The notes: generated by a model from the sequence alone, not told the origin. A stretch of 64,000 nt of DNA from an uncultured Pelagibacteraceae bacterium (GCA_902560225.1 CACEKT010000003.1:1-64000); one strand, 5' to 3'. Counted from the first letter of the stretch, positions 8,730 to 19,309 are shown. A program made the numbers and translations.

Positions 8730-11051
8730 ATGAATCAAATCATTAATGAAAAAATAAAAAATAAAATTAATGAAGACCTATCACCAACAAAAAATCTCAC
8801 TGGTTTACATTTTAAAATTGTAGCAGCAATTGCAATTATTTGGTCATTATTTCAACTTTGGTATGCATCACCATTCCCTTTTATGTTCAATATTGGAATG
8901 TTTAAAGGCCTTCCAGCTAGAGCTATTCACCTTGGATTTGCATTAACTTTAGCTTTTTTAATTTATCCAATTTCCAAAGGAAAAAAAATTTCTATTTTTG
9001 ATATTTTAATTAGTTTACTAGCAGCTTTTTCATGTCTTTATATTTACTTTTTTTATGATCAACTTGTTGATCGTGGGGGTGTACTTTTAGATATTAAGAT
9101 TGGGGAAAGTTATAACCTACCAATAGAACTAATTATTGGAAGCTGTGGAATTATAATTTTACTTGAGGCAACAAGAAGAGCAATTGGTTTACCTTTAGTT
9201 ATTATTGCAACTTGTTTTTTATTATTTTCTTATTATGGAAGATATGCCCCAGAAATAATTTCACATGGTGGTCTCTCATTAAATAGGCTCGTCGGTTTTC
9301 AATGGTTAGATCAAGAAGCTATTTTTGGGATTCCTATAGGGGTATCGGTAGATTTTATTTTTTTATTTGTTTTATTTGGTGCTCTTTTAGAGACCGCAGG
9401 TGGCGGAAAATATTTTTTAGATTTAGCATTTGCAATGGTGGGTAAAATGAGAGGTGGTCCGGCTAAGGCTGCAATTTTAGGCTCTGGTATGACTGGATTA
9501 ATTTCAGGATCATCTATTGCAAATACAGTAACGACTGGAACTTTTACAATTCCTATAATGAAAAAAACTGGTTTTTCAAAAGAAAAAGCTGGCGCAATAG
9601 AAGTTTCATCATCTGTAAATGGTCAGATCATGCCACCAGTAATGGGTGCTGCTGCATTCGTTATGGCAAGTTTTATTGGTGTTACATATTTTGAAGTTGT
9701 TAAACATGCATTTTTACCAGCGGTAATTTCTTATATTGCATTATTTTACATCTCACATCTAGAAGCATTAAAATTAAATCTAAAAGGAATGGAAGGTGAG
9801 GATGTTCCTAATTTAAAAAAAACATTTTTATCAGGACTTCATTTCTTAATACCAATTTTTGTTTTAATATATATGTTGGTTTACTTAAGATTTACTGCTT
9901 CCTACTCTATTTTTTATGCAACAATTTCATTAATTTTTGTAAATTTAATAAATCTCTTGATTAAACAAGTTAATTTTAAAAATGCACTTATAGTATGGTT
10001 TAATCAAACTATAATTGGTTTTGAAAAAGGTGCTCTGAATATGGTTGGAGTTGGAATTGCAATAGCAACCGCAGGTATTATTGTTGGGGCTGTTGGTTCT
10101 ACAGGGTTAAGTACTAATTTAATTATAGTAATAGAATCTATAGCAAAAGATAATGTAACTATATTATTATTTTTAACGATAATTTTATGTTTACTTTTAG
10201 GGATGGGCCTTCCAACAACTGCAAATTATGTTGTAGTTGCTTCATTAATGGCAACTGTTTTAGTCGATGTTGGTAATGCATCTGGTTTTATATTTCCACT
10301 TATTGCAGTTCATTTGTTCGTTTTTTATTTTGGTTTAATGGCTGATGTTACTCCACCAGTTGGATTAGCTTCATATGCAGCGGCAGCTATTTCTGGAGGA
10401 GACCCACTTAAAACTGGATTACAAGCTTTTTGGTACAGTTTAAGAACTGGAATTCTTCCAATTGTATTCTTATTTAATCACGAATTATTATTAATAGGCA
10501 TTGAAAATATTTGGCATGGATTTGTTGTAATTATAACTTCATTAGCAGGTATACTTGTATTCACATCGGCAACTCAAGGGTGGTTTATTAATAAACTAAG
10601 ATGGTACGAAATAATAGTATTTTTGATAATTTCTATATCTTTATTATCTCCTGAGTTTGTTCTTAACAAATTTTATCCAAAATATAATTATAAAGATATT
10701 AATAAAATTAATCTTGTCGAATTAGATCCTAGTAAAGAAGTACGTTTCAAAGTTACGCGGCCTAGTCCATATGGAGAAAGATATAAATTATTTGTAATTA
10801 ATAAAAATACTTTTGAATTTGATTATGGTATGGAAGAATATGGAATGAAGTTAGTAAAACAAGATGATAAAATAGTTGTTGATACTTTAAAATGGAATGG
10901 AAAAGCTAAGAAAAGTGGATTTGAACTGGGTGACCACATAAGTGAATTTAAAATAGAAAATTCAAATAGACCAAATAAAATAATTATTTATCCAATAGCA
11001 TTTTTGTTATTAATAATATTTGGTTATCTTAACTATAAAAGAAAAACTTAA
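8730..11051 (+). CDS. TRAP transporter fused 4TM/12TM permease with C-terminal DUF3394-like domain
   Basis: Multi-TM; 'GSGMTGLISGSSIANTVTTGTFTIPIMKKTGF', 'GMGLPTTANYVVVA', 'DVTPPVGLASYAAAAISGGDPLKTG'. Confidence 0.92.
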   Translation: MNQIINEKIKNKINEDLSPTKNLTGLHFKIVAAIAIIWSLFQLWYASPFPFMFNIGMFKGLPARAIHLGFALTLAFLIYPISKGKKISIFDILISLLAAFSCLYIYFFYDQLVDRGGVLLDIKIGESYNLPIELIIGSCGIIILLEATRRAIGLPLVIIATCFLLFSYYGRYAPEIISHGGLSLNRLVGFQWLDQEAIFGIPIGVSVDFIFLFVLFGALLETAGGGKYFLDLAFAMVGKMRGGPAKAAILGSGMTGLISGSSIANTVTTGTFTIPIMKKTGFSKEKAGAIEVSSSVNGQIMPPVMGAAAFVMASFIGVTYFEVVKHAFLPAVISYIALFYISHLEALKLNLKGMEGEDVPNLKKTFLSGLHFLIPIFVLIYMLVYLRFTASYSIFYATISLIFVNLINLLIKQVNFKNALIVWFNQTIIGFEKGALNMVGVGIAIATAGIIVGAVGSTGLSTNLIIVIESIAKDNVTILLFLTIILCLLLGMGLPTTANYVVVASLMATVLVDVGNASGFIFPLIAVHLFVFYFGLMADVTPPVGLASYAAAAISGGDPLKTGLQAFWYSLRTGILPIVFLFNHELLLIGIENIWHGFVVIITSLAGILVFTSATQGWFINKLRWYEIIVFLIISISLLSPEFVLNKFYPKYNYKDINKINLVELDPSKEVRFKVTRPSPYGERYKLFVINKNTFEFDYGMEEYGMKLVKQDDKIVVDTLKWNGKAKKSGFELGDHISEFKIENSNRPNKIIIYPIAFLLLIIFGYLNYKRKT

Positions 11052-12082
11052 TCTACAAATGTTCTGTTAAATTGATTTGTTACTCTAACAAATGTAGTAC
11101 ATTTACTTAATTGCTTTAATGATGGTGCACCTACATAAGTGCAACTACTTCTTATTCCACCAAGTATATTTTGAATTGTATTGTCTATTTTTCCTCTATA
11201 TTTAACTCTTACCGTTCTTCCTTCACTGCTTCTATATGATGCTAAACCACCATAATGTTTATTATTTGCTGTATCTGAGCTTGAACCATAGAATTCTATA
11301 AATTTTGAACCACTTGATTTAACAATTTTACCTTTTCCTTCATCATGTCCAGCAAACATTCCACCTAGCATAACAAAATCAGCTCCACCACCAAACCCTT
11401 TAGCTACATCACCAGGACAAGTGCAGCCACCATCTGCAATCATATGAGCACCTAATCCATGAGCCGCATCGGCACACTCAATTACAGCACTTAATTGGGG
11501 GTAACCTACGCCTGTTTGAATTCTAGTAGTACAAACACTACCAGGACCTATACCAACTTTTACAATATCAGCGCCACTAAGTATTAATTCTTGTGTCATA
11601 TCTGCAGTAACAACGTTACCCGCAATTATTGTTTTGGTTGGATATTTGTCCCTAACTGATTTTAGGAAAGCGCTAAAACGCTCAGAGTAACCATTTGCAA
11701 CATCAATACAAAGAAATTTAATAAAATTATATTCCTTCAAAACTTTATCTAAATTTTCAAAATCTTCCTTTTTAATTCCAATACTTAAAGCAATATTTGG
11801 ATATATTGATTTAATTTTCTTAAATTGTTTAATTTTTTTTATATCATGTTGCTTAGTTAAGCAGGTAATCATTCCATAATTAGATAACTTTTCTGCAATA
11901 CCCAACTCACCTACTCCATCCATATTTGCAGCCATAATTGGTATTCCTGACCATTCATTATTACTATATTTGAATTTATAGGTTCTCATTAAGTTTACTT
12001 CTTTACGACTGGCTAAAGTACTTCGTTTAGGTCTAAACAAAACATCACTGTAATCTAATTTTAAATCTTCTTCGATTCTCAT
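11048..12082 (-). CDS. guaC: GMP reductase
   Basis: IMPDH/GMPR barrel: 'LDYSDVLFRPKRSTLASRKEV', 'GPGSVCTTRIQTGVGYPQLSAV', 'ADGGCTCPGDVAKGFGGGADFVMLGGMFAGHDE'. Confidence 0.9.
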   Translation of the reverse strand: MRIEEDLKLDYSDVLFRPKRSTLASRKEVNLMRTYKFKYSNNEWSGIPIMAANMDGVGELGIAEKLSNYGMITCLTKQHDIKKIKQFKKIKSIYPNIALSIGIKKEDFENLDKVLKEYNFIKFLCIDVANGYSERFSAFLKSVRDKYPTKTIIAGNVVTADMTQELILSGADIVKVGIGPGSVCTTRIQTGVGYPQLSAVIECADAAHGLGAHMIADGGCTCPGDVAKGFGGGADFVMLGGMFAGHDEGKGKIVKSSGSKFIEFYGSSSDTANNKHYGGLASYRSSEGRTVRVKYRGKIDNTIQNILGGIRSSCTYVGAPSLKQLSKCTTFVRVTNQFNRTFVD

Positions 12083-12178
12083 GTTGTTTATTTGATCTGA
12101 ATTTTAAGATTATTACAAATTAATATATCACTTGTGGATAACTTTTAATTAAATGAATAGTAGTAAAATTTGATATTT

Positions 12179-12601
12179 TTAGCCACCTGGACCTAATTTA
12201 GATGCTTTAATTTTTAAAATTTTCCAAATACCTGATGCAGAAGTAATAATTTTGTTTTTACATTTAAGTTCACAAAATAAGAATATAAGAGTATTTGTTT
12301 TTTTTAAAATTTTTGTAGTTCCAATTATTTCATCATTTTCCTTAGATACATCAATAAATTTTAAATCTAGAGAGATTGTAACACACGGTATATTTCCAGC
12401 TGCTCTATGAGCTGCAGTACCTGATCCTGCATCAATTAAGGCTGATAAATAACCACCATGCGTTATACCAGCATTATTTAAATGGTTTTTATCAATTTTT
12501 GTTTTAAATTCATATTCTGTTTCTGAGATAGCTCTAAATAAAACACCACCATTATGTTTCATAAAGCCTGGTTTAATACTTATTTGTTCAAATTTATTCA
12601 T
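12179..12601 (-). CDS. PaaI-like hotdog-fold thioesterase
   Basis: 'NAGITHGGYLSALIDAGSGTAAHRA'; start taken as internal Met MNKFEQISIKPGF (the longer track ORF to 12700 is probably over-extended). Confidence 0.82.
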   Translation of the reverse strand: MNKFEQISIKPGFMKHNGGVLFRAISETEYEFKTKIDKNHLNNAGITHGGYLSALIDAGSGTAAHRAAGNIPCVTISLDLKFIDVSKENDEIIGTTKILKKTNTLIFLFCELKCKNKIITSASGIWKILKIKASKLGPGG

Positions 12602-12609
12602 AATATTTT

Positions 12610-12708
12610 TTATAATATATAAGTGAGAATTAATAAAATTATTAATATAACTATGAAAAAATAAACTACAGATTTTTGTAGCGAAGATTTTAACAACCAA
12701 TCAAACAT
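12610..12708 (-). CDS. Small single-pass membrane protein (32 aa), unannotated
   Basis: ATG 12708 to TAA 12610: MFDWLLKSSLQKSVVYFFIVILIILLILTYIL; AGGGG just upstream; 8 nt before the thioesterase ATG. Confidence 0.5.
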   Translation of the reverse strand: MFDWLLKSSLQKSVVYFFIVILIILLILTYIL

Positions 12709-12723
12709 TTCATTTCCCCTTTT

Positions 12724-12800
12724 TGGTGGACCGCCCAGAACTCGAATCTGGAATCTCCCGGTTCGTAGCCGAGCGCCTTATCCAATTTGGCCAGCGGTCC
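12724..12800 (-). tRNA. tRNA-Arg (ACG)
   Basis: Cloverleaf GGACCGC...GCGGUCC, anticodon arm CUCGG-CUACGAA-CCGGG, T-loop UUCGAGU, encoded CCA. Confidence 0.95.
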
Positions 12801-12961
12801 GTATTTATTAATTTTTTTTAACACTTTAAAGTTACTGTATTTTCTTATTTTATTAACAATTTTTGTACAATTTGAATATAGGTTTACACAAAAAGCATAA
12901 ATAATGTGCTAAAATAACATTAAATATACTTTTTTTTAGGTATATAAAACGTTTTAAAATA

Positions 12962-15900
12962 ATGAGTGAAAAATTACTTGTTCCAGATATTGGAGATTTT
13001 GAAGAAGTTGAGGTAATCGAAATTCTTGTAAATAAAGGGGATCAAATAAAAATAAATGATCCATTAGTCACAATTGAAAGTGATAAATCAAGCGTTGAGA
13101 TCCCTTCTACACTTTCAGGAAAAATTGAGAGTTTAGAGGTTAAAGTTGGTGACAAAGTTTCAAAAGGTGATTTATTATTAAGAATTGTATCATCCGATTC
13201 AACTTTTGAAGATAAACCAATTCCAAAAGATACGGAGAGTATAATTAAACAAGCTGAAGATAGAATATTAGAGGAAAAAAAAGAAAAATTAATAACTAAA
13301 AAATCAATTCAAGAAAAACAACAATCAATTATTCAAGTAGATAACAATAGAGATACAGATCCTTTGGAGACACAAGACTGGTTAGAATCTTTGTCTGCAG
13401 TAATATCAAAAGATGGCAATCAAAGAGCTCATTTTTTAATTAAAGAACTAATTAATAAAGCATATCGCGAGGGAGCGAATATTCCTCATACTCAAAATAC
13501 ACCTTATATAAATACAATCCCCCCTGAAACAGAGATAAAGTCTAATGGAGATCAAAATATAGAAAGAAGAATTAGATCTCTTATTAGATGGAATGCAGCT
13601 GCGATGGTCGTGAGAGCAAATAAAAAATTCCCTGAACTAGGCGGGCATATAGGTACATTTGCATCAGCTGCTACCTTATACGATATTGGAATGAATCACT
13701 TTTGGAGAGCAAAAAATAATAAATTTGGTGGAGATTTAGTTTATTTTCAGGGTCACAGTGCTCCAGGTATGTATGCTAGAGCTTTTTTAGAGGGAAGATT
13801 AAATGAAAAACAGCTTGATAGTTTTAGACAAGAGGTAAGACCAGGCGGACTATCTTCTTATCCTCATCCATGGTTAATGCCAAATTTTTGGCAATTTCCA
13901 ACTGTCTCGATGGGTTTAGGTCCTATGCTCGCAATTTATCAAGCAAGATATATGAAATATTTGATTAATAGGGGACTAATTAAAGATGAAGGGAGAAAGG
14001 TTTGGGTTTTTTTAGGAGATGGAGAAATGGATGAACCTGAGTCAATGGGGGCAATCGGTTTGGCTGCAAGAGAGAATTTAGATAATTTAATTTTTGTTAT
14101 TAATTGCAATCTTCAGAGATTAGATGGCCCTGTAAGAGGAAATGGAAAAATTATTCAAGAACTAGAAGGTAGTTTTAGAGGGGCTGGATGGAATGTTATA
14201 AAAGTAATTTGGGGGTCATATTGGGACTCTTTATTAGCAAATGATAAAACTGGTCATTTAGTTAAGATAATGAATGAAACTGTTGATGGAGAGTATCAGG
14301 CAATGAAAGCTAGAGATGGCGCGTATGTAAGAGAAAAATTTTTTGGAAAATATCCTGAAACAAAAGAATTAGTATCTAGTTTATCAGATAAAGATATTTG
14401 GAGATTAAATAGAGGTGGGCATGATCCACATAAGGTGTTTGCTGCATATGATAAAGCAACTAAAAATCAAGGTAGTCCAACAGTAATACTTGCAAAAACA
14501 ATAAAAGGTTATGGGATGGGAAAATCTGGAGAAAGTGTAAATACCACTCACCAGACAAAAAAATTAGATGTTGATGATTTAATGTATTATAGAGATCGTT
14601 TTGATGTTCCATTAAGCGATCAGCAAGTAAGGAATATCGAATATTTTAGACCTGATGAAAAATCTATAGAAATTCAATATATTAAAGAGAGAAGAATAAA
14701 GTTAGGTGGTTTTCTGCCCGAAAGATCAACTTTTGCAAAACCAATTAAAGCACCCTCAAAAGATATTTTTGATTTCATGAAAGTATCAACTGGAAAAAAA
14801 GAAATGTCCACTACAATGGCACTTGTAAGGATGTTGACAAATTTATTAAGAGATAAAAATATTTCTCCAAGATTAGTTCCAATTATTCCTGATGAAGCAA
14901 GAACATTTGGCATGGAAGGTTTTTTTCAAAAAATAGGCATTTATGCCCACGAAGGACAAAAGTATGAACCAGAAGATGCTGCTCAATTAAGTTCATATAG
15001 AGAAGATAAAAGTGGACAAGTTTTAGAAGAAGGTATTAATGAAGCTGGTGCAATGTCTTCATGGATAGCAGCTGCAACCTCATATACAAATCATGATCTT
15101 GAGATGATCCCAATTTATATTTTTTATTCAATGTTTGGTTTCCAAAGAATAGGAGATTTTGCATGGGCTGCTGGAGATAGTCAAGCTAGAGGTTTTTTAA
15201 TTGGAGCTACAGCAGGAAGAACAACATTAGCAGGGGAAGGATTACAACATCAAGATGGCCATAGCCATTTGATTGCATCTACTATTCCTAATTGTGTTAC
15301 TTATGACCCAACATTTCATTATGAATTAGCTGTAATTTTTAGAGAAGGTTTAAAAAGGATGCATGAAAAAAATGAAAATATTTTTTACTATATAACAACT
15401 ATGAATGAAAACTATTCACATCCTGAAATGCCAAAAGATAAAAGTTGTGAAGAGGGAATTTTAAAGGGAATTTATAAAATAAAAGAATTTAATAAATATA
15501 AAAAAACTAAAATCCAACTTTTAGGGTCAGGGACAATTCTTAGAGAAATGATGTCTGCTGCAGAGATTTTACAAAACGATTATCAAATTGATAGTGAAAT
15601 ATGGAGCGTTACTAGTTTCAATGAACTTAGAAAAGATGGTATGGAGGTTGAAAGGTATAATCTTTTAAACCCTGATAAAGATCAAAAAATATCATATTTT
15701 GAAAAATGTCTTGGTAAAACTGAAGGACCAATTATGGCTGCGTCAGATTATATGAGAATGAATTCAGATCAAATAAGACCTTACACAAGCAAAAGTTTTT
15801 ATTCTCTAGGGGCAGATGGTTTTGGCAGAAGTGACACAAGAAAAAATCTTAGAAAATTCTTTGAGGTTGATAAAGAACATCTTGTTGCGTATGGGTTAAG

Positions 15901-16000
15901 TATATTAGCAAAAGAACAACTTATATCGTCAAAATATGCAAAAGAAGCAATGAAAAAATACAATATTGATGGCAGCAAATCTATGCCTACTAAATTATAA
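12962..16000 (+). CDS. aceE: Pyruvate dehydrogenase E1 component (homodimeric AceE type) with N-terminal lipoyl domain
   Basis: Lipoyl domain 'DPLVTIESDKSSVEIPSTLSGKI', then AceE motifs 'GGHIGTFASAATLYDIGMNHFWRA', 'FLGDGEMDEPES', 'GEGLQHQDGHSHL'. Confidence 0.93.
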   Translation: MSEKLLVPDIGDFEEVEVIEILVNKGDQIKINDPLVTIESDKSSVEIPSTLSGKIESLEVKVGDKVSKGDLLLRIVSSDSTFEDKPIPKDTESIIKQAEDRILEEKKEKLITKKSIQEKQQSIIQVDNNRDTDPLETQDWLESLSAVISKDGNQRAHFLIKELINKAYREGANIPHTQNTPYINTIPPETEIKSNGDQNIERRIRSLIRWNAAAMVVRANKKFPELGGHIGTFASAATLYDIGMNHFWRAKNNKFGGDLVYFQGHSAPGMYARAFLEGRLNEKQLDSFRQEVRPGGLSSYPHPWLMPNFWQFPTVSMGLGPMLAIYQARYMKYLINRGLIKDEGRKVWVFLGDGEMDEPESMGAIGLAARENLDNLIFVINCNLQRLDGPVRGNGKIIQELEGSFRGAGWNVIKVIWGSYWDSLLANDKTGHLVKIMNETVDGEYQAMKARDGAYVREKFFGKYPETKELVSSLSDKDIWRLNRGGHDPHKVFAAYDKATKNQGSPTVILAKTIKGYGMGKSGESVNTTHQTKKLDVDDLMYYRDRFDVPLSDQQVRNIEYFRPDEKSIEIQYIKERRIKLGGFLPERSTFAKPIKAPSKDIFDFMKVSTGKKEMSTTMALVRMLTNLLRDKNISPRLVPIIPDEARTFGMEGFFQKIGIYAHEGQKYEPEDAAQLSSYREDKSGQVLEEGINEAGAMSSWIAAATSYTNHDLEMIPIYIFYSMFGFQRIGDFAWAAGDSQARGFLIGATAGRTTLAGEGLQHQDGHSHLIASTIPNCVTYDPTFHYELAVIFREGLKRMHEKNENIFYYITTMNENYSHPEMPKDKSCEEGILKGIYKIKEFNKYKKTKIQLLGSGTILREMMSAAEILQNDYQIDSEIWSVTSFNELRKDGMEVERYNLLNPDKDQKISYFEKCLGKTEGPIMAASDYMRMNSDQIRPYTSKSFYSLGADGFGRSDTRKNLRKFFEVDKEHLVAYGLSILAKEQLISSKYAKEAMKKYNIDGSKSMPTKL

Positions 16001-16001
16001 A

Positions 16002-17261
16002 ATGTTAGATATCGAGATTAAAGTACCAAACATAGGAGATTTTGAAGATATTGAAGTAATCGAAGTGCTTGTAAAAGAAGGTGAGTTGATAAAAAAAAAT
16101 GACCCTTTAATAACAATAGAAAGTGATAAATCTAGTGTTGAAATTCCATCAAATTATGAGGGAAAAATAAAATCTTTAAAAACAAAAGTGGGAGATAAAG
16201 TTTCAGAAGGTGATTTAATATTAGTTTTAGAAAATACATTAAATATTAATAAAGAAATTACAGAAAAACCAAAAAGTGAAGAAGATAAAAAAAAAAATAA
16301 ATTAATAAAAAAAGATATTGATAAAAGTCCTACAGATCAAAGCAAAATCAGAGATATTGTTTCAGCAAGTCCAAAAGCTAGAAAATTTGCAAGAGAACTT
16401 GGAATAGAAATTAATCAAGTAACTGGAAGCGAAAAGGATGGAAGAGTAGTTGAGGGTGATATTAAAAAATTTGTTTATTTAAAATCTAAAAATAATAATG
16501 AAATTCAAATAAGTAAACCAAGTAAAATTAAAAATGAATTTAATCACTCTGATTTTGGAGAAATTGAAATTAAAGATATTCCAAGAGTAAAAAAATTAGC
16601 CTCAACTTATCTTACAAAATCGTGGACTACTATTCCTCATGTAACAAATCACGATGAAGCAGATATAACCGAAATGGAAACTTTTAGAAATTCTTTAAAA
16701 GATATATATACAGATGAAAAAATTAAAATTACTCCATTAGCATTCATTATAAAAGCATTAGTAGCTTCTCTTAAAAAATTTCCTAGTTTTAATTCATCAA
16801 TAGACGAGATTGAAAGTGGTAAAATGACCTTAAAAAAATATTATCATATTGGTGTTGCTGTAGATACTAATAATGGATTGATGGTACCAAAGATAAGAGA
16901 TGCAAATAATAAAAAAATTTCATCAATTGGCAAAGAATTAAAAGAAGTAAGTGAACTTTGTAGAAATTTAAAAATAGATAAGAAAGAATTATTTGGTGGA
17001 TCTATGACTATTACAAGTTTAGGTGGGATAGGTGGTTCTTTCTTTACACCTATAATAAATTTTCCTGAGGTAGCTATATTAGGAGTTGGAAGATCAGAGA
17101 AAAAGCAAGTTTACTTAGATGGAAAATTTCAAACGAGAGTTATGTTGCCGTTATCATTATCATATGATCATAGAATTATTGATGGTGCAGAAGCGGCTAG
17201 ATTTAACAATGATTTAAAAGAAAATCTTGGAAAAAATTTTGCTTATAAATTAGCAGTATAA
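16002..17261 (+). CDS. aceF: Dihydrolipoamide acetyltransferase, PDH E2
   Basis: Lipoyl domain, peripheral-subunit-binding domain (SPKARKFARELGIEINQVTGSEKDGRVVEGDI), catalytic C-terminus SYDHRIIDGAEAARF. ATG 16002 preferred over the track start 15966. Confidence 0.92.
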   Translation: MLDIEIKVPNIGDFEDIEVIEVLVKEGELIKKNDPLITIESDKSSVEIPSNYEGKIKSLKTKVGDKVSEGDLILVLENTLNINKEITEKPKSEEDKKKNKLIKKDIDKSPTDQSKIRDIVSASPKARKFARELGIEINQVTGSEKDGRVVEGDIKKFVYLKSKNNNEIQISKPSKIKNEFNHSDFGEIEIKDIPRVKKLASTYLTKSWTTIPHVTNHDEADITEMETFRNSLKDIYTDEKIKITPLAFIIKALVASLKKFPSFNSSIDEIESGKMTLKKYYHIGVAVDTNNGLMVPKIRDANNKKISSIGKELKEVSELCRNLKIDKKELFGGSMTITSLGGIGGSFFTPIINFPEVAILGVGRSEKKQVYLDGKFQTRVMLPLSLSYDHRIIDGAEAARFNNDLKENLGKNFAYKLAV

Positions 17262-17292
17262 TTTTACTTAAAAGTTATTTAAAATATAGGCA

Positions 17293-18387
17293 ATGATTGA
17301 AAATATTAAAATCTTACCAAACAGTCTGAGCGTAAAGTTCAAGAATAAACATCAGGAAAATTTTCCCAATATATGGTTAAGAGATCATGCTAAAGATGAG
17401 GAAAATTGGGATAAAAGAAGCCACCAAAGAAAAACTTATACAGCATCTTTGGATATTGGAATTCAAATTAAACAAGCAAAAATTAAAAATGATGGAAGTC
17501 ATTTAGAAATTTTATGGTCAGATATGGAAAATGTCGTCAAATATTCTTCAGAATATCTTTTTAAAAATATATTAAACAAAAAAAATAATAATCATAATTT
17601 AGAGCTTTGGAAAAAAAAAGATATTAAAGAAGATATATATTTTAACTTTAAAGATATTTTAGATGATGAAGGATTTAAAACTTTTTTAAAAAAATTATAT
17701 AGTCTTGGTTTTTGTGTAATCACTAATTGTGATACTAATTTAAAAACTGTTGAGATTTTAGCAAAAAAGATTGGCTATGTTAGGCAATCTATTTTTGGTG
17801 GACTTTGGGAATTTGAGTCAAATGAAGATATGGCTGATAGTGCTTATACTCAAGAAGAACTCAGGCCACATACAGACTCCACATACAGCATTGATGCACC
17901 AGGTTTACAATTGTTATTATGTTGTGATTATAAAGCTAAAGGTGGCGAGTCTATAATGGTGGATGGCTTTAATATAGCTAAAGTTATAAAAAATGATGAT
18001 AAAAATTTATTTGATCTAATGTCAAGAATTGAGGTACCTGGGAAATATGTTGGTGATGGAGTAATGCTTGAAGCTAAAAGACCTATTTTCAGGTTAGATA
18101 ACGAACAATTAATTCAAGTAAGTTTTAATAATTATGACCGAACAGAATTTAGAATGGATGAATCACTTACAGTCAAATTTTATGAAGCAATCAAGAAATT
18201 TGATAATTTGGCAAATTCAAAAGAATTTCAATGGAGACATATCTTAAAACCAGGAGAATTATTAATTTTTAATAATTGGAGAATTTTGCATGGAAGAGGA
18301 TCTTTTAAAGGTAAAAGAAAAATGGCTGGTTGTTACATTAATATGGAAGATTTTAGTAGCAGATGTAAGACTATTGGTTTGAATTAA
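17293..18387 (+). CDS. Gamma-butyrobetaine/trimethyllysine dioxygenase-like TauD family protein
   Basis: N-terminal DUF971-like domain 'FPNIWLRDHAKDEENWD', Fe/2OG motif 'RPHTDSTYSIDAPGLQLL' and 'WRILHGRGSF'. Confidence 0.85.
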   Translation: MIENIKILPNSLSVKFKNKHQENFPNIWLRDHAKDEENWDKRSHQRKTYTASLDIGIQIKQAKIKNDGSHLEILWSDMENVVKYSSEYLFKNILNKKNNNHNLELWKKKDIKEDIYFNFKDILDDEGFKTFLKKLYSLGFCVITNCDTNLKTVEILAKKIGYVRQSIFGGLWEFESNEDMADSAYTQEELRPHTDSTYSIDAPGLQLLLCCDYKAKGGESIMVDGFNIAKVIKNDDKNLFDLMSRIEVPGKYVGDGVMLEAKRPIFRLDNEQLIQVSFNNYDRTEFRMDESLTVKFYEAIKKFDNLANSKEFQWRHILKPGELLIFNNWRILHGRGSFKGKRKMAGCYINMEDFSSRCKTIGLN

Positions 18388-18409
18388 GAATTTCTAATTT
18401 TAAAATATT

Positions 18410-19309
18410 ATGACAAAATCATTTTCTATATTCTGTGCTTTAGTAACAACTTTTATCTGGGGTACCGCTTTTATTGCCCAAGACACAGGTATGGACAATA
18501 TAGGTCCATTAACTTTTAATGCAGCTCGCTTTTTTATTGGGTTTATTACAATATTGCCAGTAGCATTTATTTTTGAAAGAAAAAAAATATTCCAACAAAT
18601 TGATTTAGATAGAAAGAAATTTTTTAAATATTTAATTTTTATGGGGTTTTCTTTGTTTCTAGGAACATCACTGCAACAAGCTTCTCTACAGTATACAAAC
18701 GTTGCAAATGCTGCATTTTTTACAGTTTTTTATGTACCATTAGTTCCAATTTTATTATTTTTTATTTATTCTCAAAAAGTTCATTGGAGCATTTGGCCTT
18801 CAATTGGTCTTTGTATATATGGCGTTTATCTTTTAAGTAATTTTTCAGACTCAGAAGTAATGAAGGGTGATGCACTAGTAATTTTATGTTCGTTATTCTG
18901 GGCATTCCATATAATTTTTGCAGGCAAATTTATGGAAATATTTGATATCCCTATTTTTTATGCTGCATTGCAAGGACTTTTTGTTGCATCATTATCATTT
19001 ATATTCGCTTACATTTTTGAAGATATAGTTTTTTCTAATATTTTATTAGAGAGTTCCTCAATTATTTATGCAGGAGTTTTATCAGGAGGTATTGCATTTA
19101 CACTTCAAATGTTTGCACAAAAAAATATTGAAGAGGCTCCAGCAGCAATTATTTATTCTCTCGAAGGAGTCTTTGCAGTTGTTGCAGCCTGGATAATTTT
19201 AGATCAAGTATTAAACACAAATAATATTATGGGATGTGTTTTAATATTGATAGCAGTTATTTTTTCTCAAATAGTTCCAGACATAAAGAAAATTAAGAGT
19301 AGATTATAA
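18410..19309 (+). CDS. DMT/EamA family transporter
   Basis: Ten-TM pattern with two EamA repeats ('WGTAFIAQDTGMDNIGPLTFNAARFFIG'). Confidence 0.85.
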   Translation: MTKSFSIFCALVTTFIWGTAFIAQDTGMDNIGPLTFNAARFFIGFITILPVAFIFERKKIFQQIDLDRKKFFKYLIFMGFSLFLGTSLQQASLQYTNVANAAFFTVFYVPLVPILLFFIYSQKVHWSIWPSIGLCIYGVYLLSNFSDSEVMKGDALVILCSLFWAFHIIFAGKFMEIFDIPIFYAALQGLFVASLSFIFAYIFEDIVFSNILLESSSIIYAGVLSGGIAFTLQMFAQKNIEEAPAAIIYSLEGVFAVVAAWIILDQVLNTNNIMGCVLILIAVIFSQIVPDIKKIKSRL

